Positions 5,565 to 6,971 of a stretch of 6,971 bases of DNA are shown piece after piece. The DNA is from Candidatus Woesearchaeota archaeon. GTDB taxonomy: Archaea > Nanobdellota > Nanobdellia > Woesearchaeales > ARS49. The notes beneath the pieces are model-generated. The model made no database searches. It had not been told where the DNA came from and saw only the letters and a program-made list of their open reading frames with translations. How positions within the stretch are numbered: the first letter of the stretch is position 1; each line of letters begins with the position of its first letter. The position numbers were made by a program, and so were the translations under genes. The DNA lies in contig JACQMU010000073.1 of the NCBI GenBank assembly GCA_016203425.1, positions 1-6,971 on the forward strand, written 5' to 3'.

Positions 5565-6253
5565 CCTCTCTCAGCCAATCTTTTTAATACATCTATCGTA
5601 TACAAAATTATTGCTTGTGCCTGCATTTTAGTGGGGTTGAACGATTCTTGTTTTTTGTGGACTGAATAAATTCTGACTTGATTAATCAGGTGTATTTGGT
5701 TTGTTAATCCTGGATCGAGTTTTATGCCTTTTTCTTCAATCCGCGCAATTAAGTTGCCCAATCCCATGCCTGGGCTTTTCTCTAACAAATCATTGCCGGC
5801 AACTTCGAAATATCGCCGGTGTAATGCAGTTTCTAAGAGCCGCCCGCAGAGGATTGCTGTGCTTCTGTAGCATTCGTTTGCAAAGCATTTTTTTAGTTCG
5901 CGAATGTCAGCATTCATTTCATCGCGTATTTCTGCTGGAAAGCTTATTGATGGTATGGTAAAATGTTCATTGTCATCTGGCAGTGTCGCAACAAGTTCTG
6001 ACAGCGCGTCAACTGCTGCAAGTTTCTCGTCAATTGTTGTTGCTTTTCTGAACGCGCTTATGTGTTCTGTTGTGATTCCTGTGTTTTGTAATTCTTTTTC
6101 AATTGCCGCGAGTGAGTTTTCGATTGTTGTTTTGAGCGCATTTGTTTGCTGGCTTTTGAAGTCTGTTAATACTGTTTTGTTTGTTTTATTTTGTGCTTGT
6201 TGCAGTATTTTTAATGCATCCCTTAGTTGCTGCAGGTTCTGTTTTAGTGTCAT
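5561..6253 (-). CDS. HEPN/DUF4145-like protein with N-terminal helical region
   Basis: In this 230-residue protein, residues 1-95 are polar and helical, with heptad-like stretches (QNLQQLRDALKILQQAQ, 5-21; LAAIEKELQNTGI, 48-60), probably coiled coil. Residues about 107-228 look like a HEPN or DUF4145-type helical domain: RELKKCFANECYRSTAILCG (118-137) followed by RLLETALHRRYF is the 'helix with C/Y-R-A, then L-E-x-A-L' pattern of that group; LGNLIARIEEKGI (165-177) is the middle helix; and R194-x4-H199 in QVRIYSVHK matches the R-x4-6-H motif that forms the RNase site in active HEPN proteins. The residue after R is Ile instead of the usual polar residue, so activity is uncertain. HEPN proteins often work as toxins or in defence; others only bind nucleotides or RNA. 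The promoter lies so close that the message has almost no leader, and no ribosome binding site is visible. Its upstream flank is the hairpin array. Confidence 0.6.
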   Translation of the reverse strand: MTLKQNLQQLRDALKILQQAQNKTNKTVLTDFKSQQTNALKTTIENSLAAIEKELQNTGITTEHISAFRKATTIDEKLAAVDALSELVATLPDDNEHFTIPSISFPAEIRDEMNADIRELKKCFANECYRSTAILCGRLLETALHRRYFEVAGNDLLEKSPGMGLGNLIARIEEKGIKLDPGLTNQIHLINQVRIYSVHKKQESFNPTKMQAQAIILYTIDVLKRLAERG

Positions 6254-6285
6254 TGTTATTGAGAATAAAGAGGTTGTTTTTAAGA

Positions 6286-6297
6286 CTTTATATTATC
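6286..6297 (-). promoter_or_regulatory. TATA box of the HEPN-like gene, nearly leaderless
   Basis: GATAATATAAAG on the - strand is centred near 6291. With 25-27 bases to the start site, transcription begins around 6264-6266, only some 11-13 bases before the ATG at 6253, and there is no Shine-Dalgarno sequence in that leader. A short-leader message is common in archaea. The same site reads TTTATATTAT on the + strand, so it could also drive transcription into the hairpin array. Confidence 0.5.
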
Positions 6298-6314
6298 GGA
6301 CATCAAAAGTTAAT

Positions 6315-6416
6315 AGCCGCTGTTGCCGTGCGGCGAGGCAGGGGTTGTCCCTTCGGGATGCCGAGTAGGATTTTGAACGTAGTGAGAAATCCGTCGCACT
6401 GGCTACAACAGCGGCT
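6315..6416. mobile_element. GC-rich branched palindrome, MITE-like or structured RNA
   Basis: AGCCGCTGTTG at 6315-6325 is perfectly complementary to CAACAGCGGCT at 6406-6416. Inside, CC/GG (6326-6327 with 6401-6402) and GTGCGGCG with CGTCGCAC (6328-6335 with 6392-6399, one G-U) extend the stem to about 21 pairs with two small bulges. Within it are two hairpins: GGCA/TGCC (6337-6340 with 6359-6362) capped by TCCC-TTC-GGGA (6348-6358), and GGATTT/AAATCC (6368-6373 with 6387-6392; its last two bases compete with the main stem). TAAT occurs on both sides (6311-6314 and 6417-6420), like a 4-bp target duplication. The block is clearly richer in G+C than its flanks. It has no open reading frame I can support. 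Either a small non-autonomous palindromic element or a stable RNA would fit; it does not match tRNA, 5S, SRP or RNase P RNA signatures that I know. Confidence 0.6.
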
Positions 6417-6419
6417 TAA

Positions 6420-6460
6420 TATCAAATCTCATAATATATGAAACTTTGTGAGATTTGATA
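6420..6460. repeat. Perfect 12-bp hairpin (second of three)
   Basis: TATCAAATCTCA (6420-6431) and TGAGATTTGATA (6449-6460) are exact reverse complements around a 17-base AT-rich loop. It begins 3 bases after the GC-rich palindrome and ends 1 base before the next hairpin. Its arm is closely related to that of the following hairpin. Confidence 0.8.
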
Positions 6461-6461
6461 G

Positions 6462-6510
6462 TATAGCAAATCGCACTATTTTTATTTTGTAATTTATGCG
6501 ATTTGCTATA
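6462..6510. repeat. Perfect 14-bp hairpin (third of three)
   Basis: TATAGCAAATCGCA (6462-6475) and TGCGATTTGCTATA (6497-6510) are exact reverse complements around a 21-base loop with T-runs of five and four. Compared with the preceding hairpin the arm has two extra bases and one substitution, and each change is matched on the other arm. It starts 18 bases past the stop codon of the nre gene on the - strand, so it would lie in that message's 3' end, where it could protect or terminate it. Confidence 0.8.
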
Positions 6511-6528
6511 AGATTATTCAGCTCATCG

Positions 6529-6971
6529 TTATTCCGTTAAGAATGTGTTAAGTTTCTTCTGTTTCTTTACAGTGTTTAACAGCTTGCTTTCTTTTAGTAT
6601 TCTTGTGATGTCCAGTCCAAACTTATTTTTCAAAAGTGTTTGTGCGTAATTGAGCATTAGTTTGTCGTCGGCAAATGTTATTCTGTTTTTGGCGAGTGTT
6701 TTTCTTGTGGCTTCGCGCGTCACCCACACGCCAAGTGGTAAAGTGTACTCTTCAGTTATTACTCTGATAACAGCTGCGCTTGCTTGTCGTTTCATTTGTT
6801 TTAGTTTCTCAAGGATTGCCAGCCTTACTGTGTAGTATCCTCCTGTGGTGTCTGCTGCGTAATTTTTTCTGCCGTCAAATGATTCGTAATCTGTCGAATA
6901 GTCCAGAACTTTTGTTTGTCTTACTGTTGGCAAATAAATTTCAAATAGTTCATAGCTCCATACTTCTGGAA
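6529..6971 (-). CDS. nreA: Nre-family archaeal DNA repair protein, C-terminal part, with PIP motif
   Basis: The frame is open to the right window edge on the - strand, and the coding sequence continues outside; the TTG at 6933-6931 is internal. The visible 146 residues match the C-terminal domain of archaeal Nre proteins: WSYELFEIYLP, then GGYYTVRLAILEKLKQMKRQ, a strand-helix segment with ITEEYTLPLGVWVTREATRK, and a helical tail. The last residues are QKKLNTFL (6538-6561), a good PCNA-interacting (PIP) box of the form Q-x-x-h-x-x-F-h, which the family carries at its extreme C-terminus. Haloferax NreA acts with UvrABC in repair of mitomycin C damage in a PCNA-dependent way, and a similar nuclear-type repair role is expected here. 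NreA versus the paralogue NreB cannot be decided without the N-terminal part. Four bases directly before the first hairpin of the - strand 3' region I see no T-run, so this message may run into the hairpins. Confidence 0.8.
   Translation of the reverse strand, partial: PEVWSYELFEIYLPTVRQTKVLDYSTDYESFDGRKNYAADTTGGYYTVRLAILEKLKQMKRQASAAVIRVITEEYTLPLGVWVTREATRKTLAKNRITFADDKLMLNYAQTLLKNKFGLDITRILKESKLLNTVKKQKKLNTFLTE

Noticed and set aside
5535..5580. Box C/D guide RNA on the - strand (CTGA followed by GGATGA)
   Set aside because: The order and spacing look like D'-C', but no outer C box or closing D box is at a suitable distance, and the motifs lie in the 3' end of the HEPN-like gene.
5448..5669. 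+ strand small gene of 73 codons
   Set aside because: It crosses the 3' end of the HEPN-like gene in antisense, has no ribosome binding site, and is in a different frame from the alaS-like fragment.
5904..6368. + strand frame of 154 codons opposite the HEPN-like gene and into the hairpins
   Set aside because: It is low-complexity, rich in Ser/Cys/Phe, mirrors the HEPN-like gene and runs through the GC-rich palindrome. It has no start signal.
6315..6416. H/ACA guide RNA, tRNA, SRP or RNase P RNA
   Set aside because: There is no ACA box at the proper distance from a pocket, no kink-turn pattern, no tRNA T-loop or acceptor, and the length is too short for archaeal SRP or RNase P RNA.
6420..6510. 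CRISPR array
   Set aside because: The repeated arm occurs in alternating orientation and in only four copies of 9 bases, spacers are of unequal length and AT-rich, and there are no cas genes. It is a pair of hairpins.

Overview
The window looks archaeal. It carries an archaeal-type alanyl-tRNA synthetase, the C-terminal half of an archaeal Nre-family DNA repair protein ending in a PCNA-binding motif, TATA-box promoters, GGTGAT/GGAGGTG ribosome binding sites and oligo-T stretches after genes. The moderately AT-rich composition, compact genes and a surface protein with one C-terminal membrane anchor fit a mesophilic DPANN-type lineage (Woesearchaeota-like). That placement is inference from style; nothing here proves the phylum.

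Left half (1-4830, + strand): the 3' part of an SGNH-type hydrolase; a 334-residue secreted, membrane-anchored protein behind its own TATA box; a T-rich gap holding a perfect Shine-Dalgarno sequence; a 110-residue protein of unknown function; then alaS only 12 bases further on. The AlaRS has its catalytic core and a complete editing site, but at 842 residues it stops short of the glycine-rich C-Ala domain usual in the family.

Right half (4827-6971, all genes on the - strand): an AT-rich orphan gene (154 residues) with its own promoter and strong ribosome binding site; a gap containing what appears to be a diverged copy of the alaS 3' end on the + strand, followed by imperfect repeats; a 230-residue helical protein with a C-terminal HEPN/DUF4145-like region and an R-x4-H motif; about 200 bases of almost continuous inverted repeats; and the nre gene running off the window.

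The two most interesting points are these. First, the alaS tail appears twice, once intact at the end of alaS and once as a fragment about 650 bases downstream, with the orphan gene between. This resembles a small element that inserted at the 3' end of alaS and restored the reading frame. Second, three consecutive hairpins lie between the HEPN-like gene and nre. One is GC-rich and branched, with 11-bp perfect terminal arms and TAAT on both sides. The other two are AT-rich with related arms that differ by matched, compensating changes. Together with the HEPN-like protein, the stretch from the end of alaS to nre reads as an accessory region between housekeeping genes.
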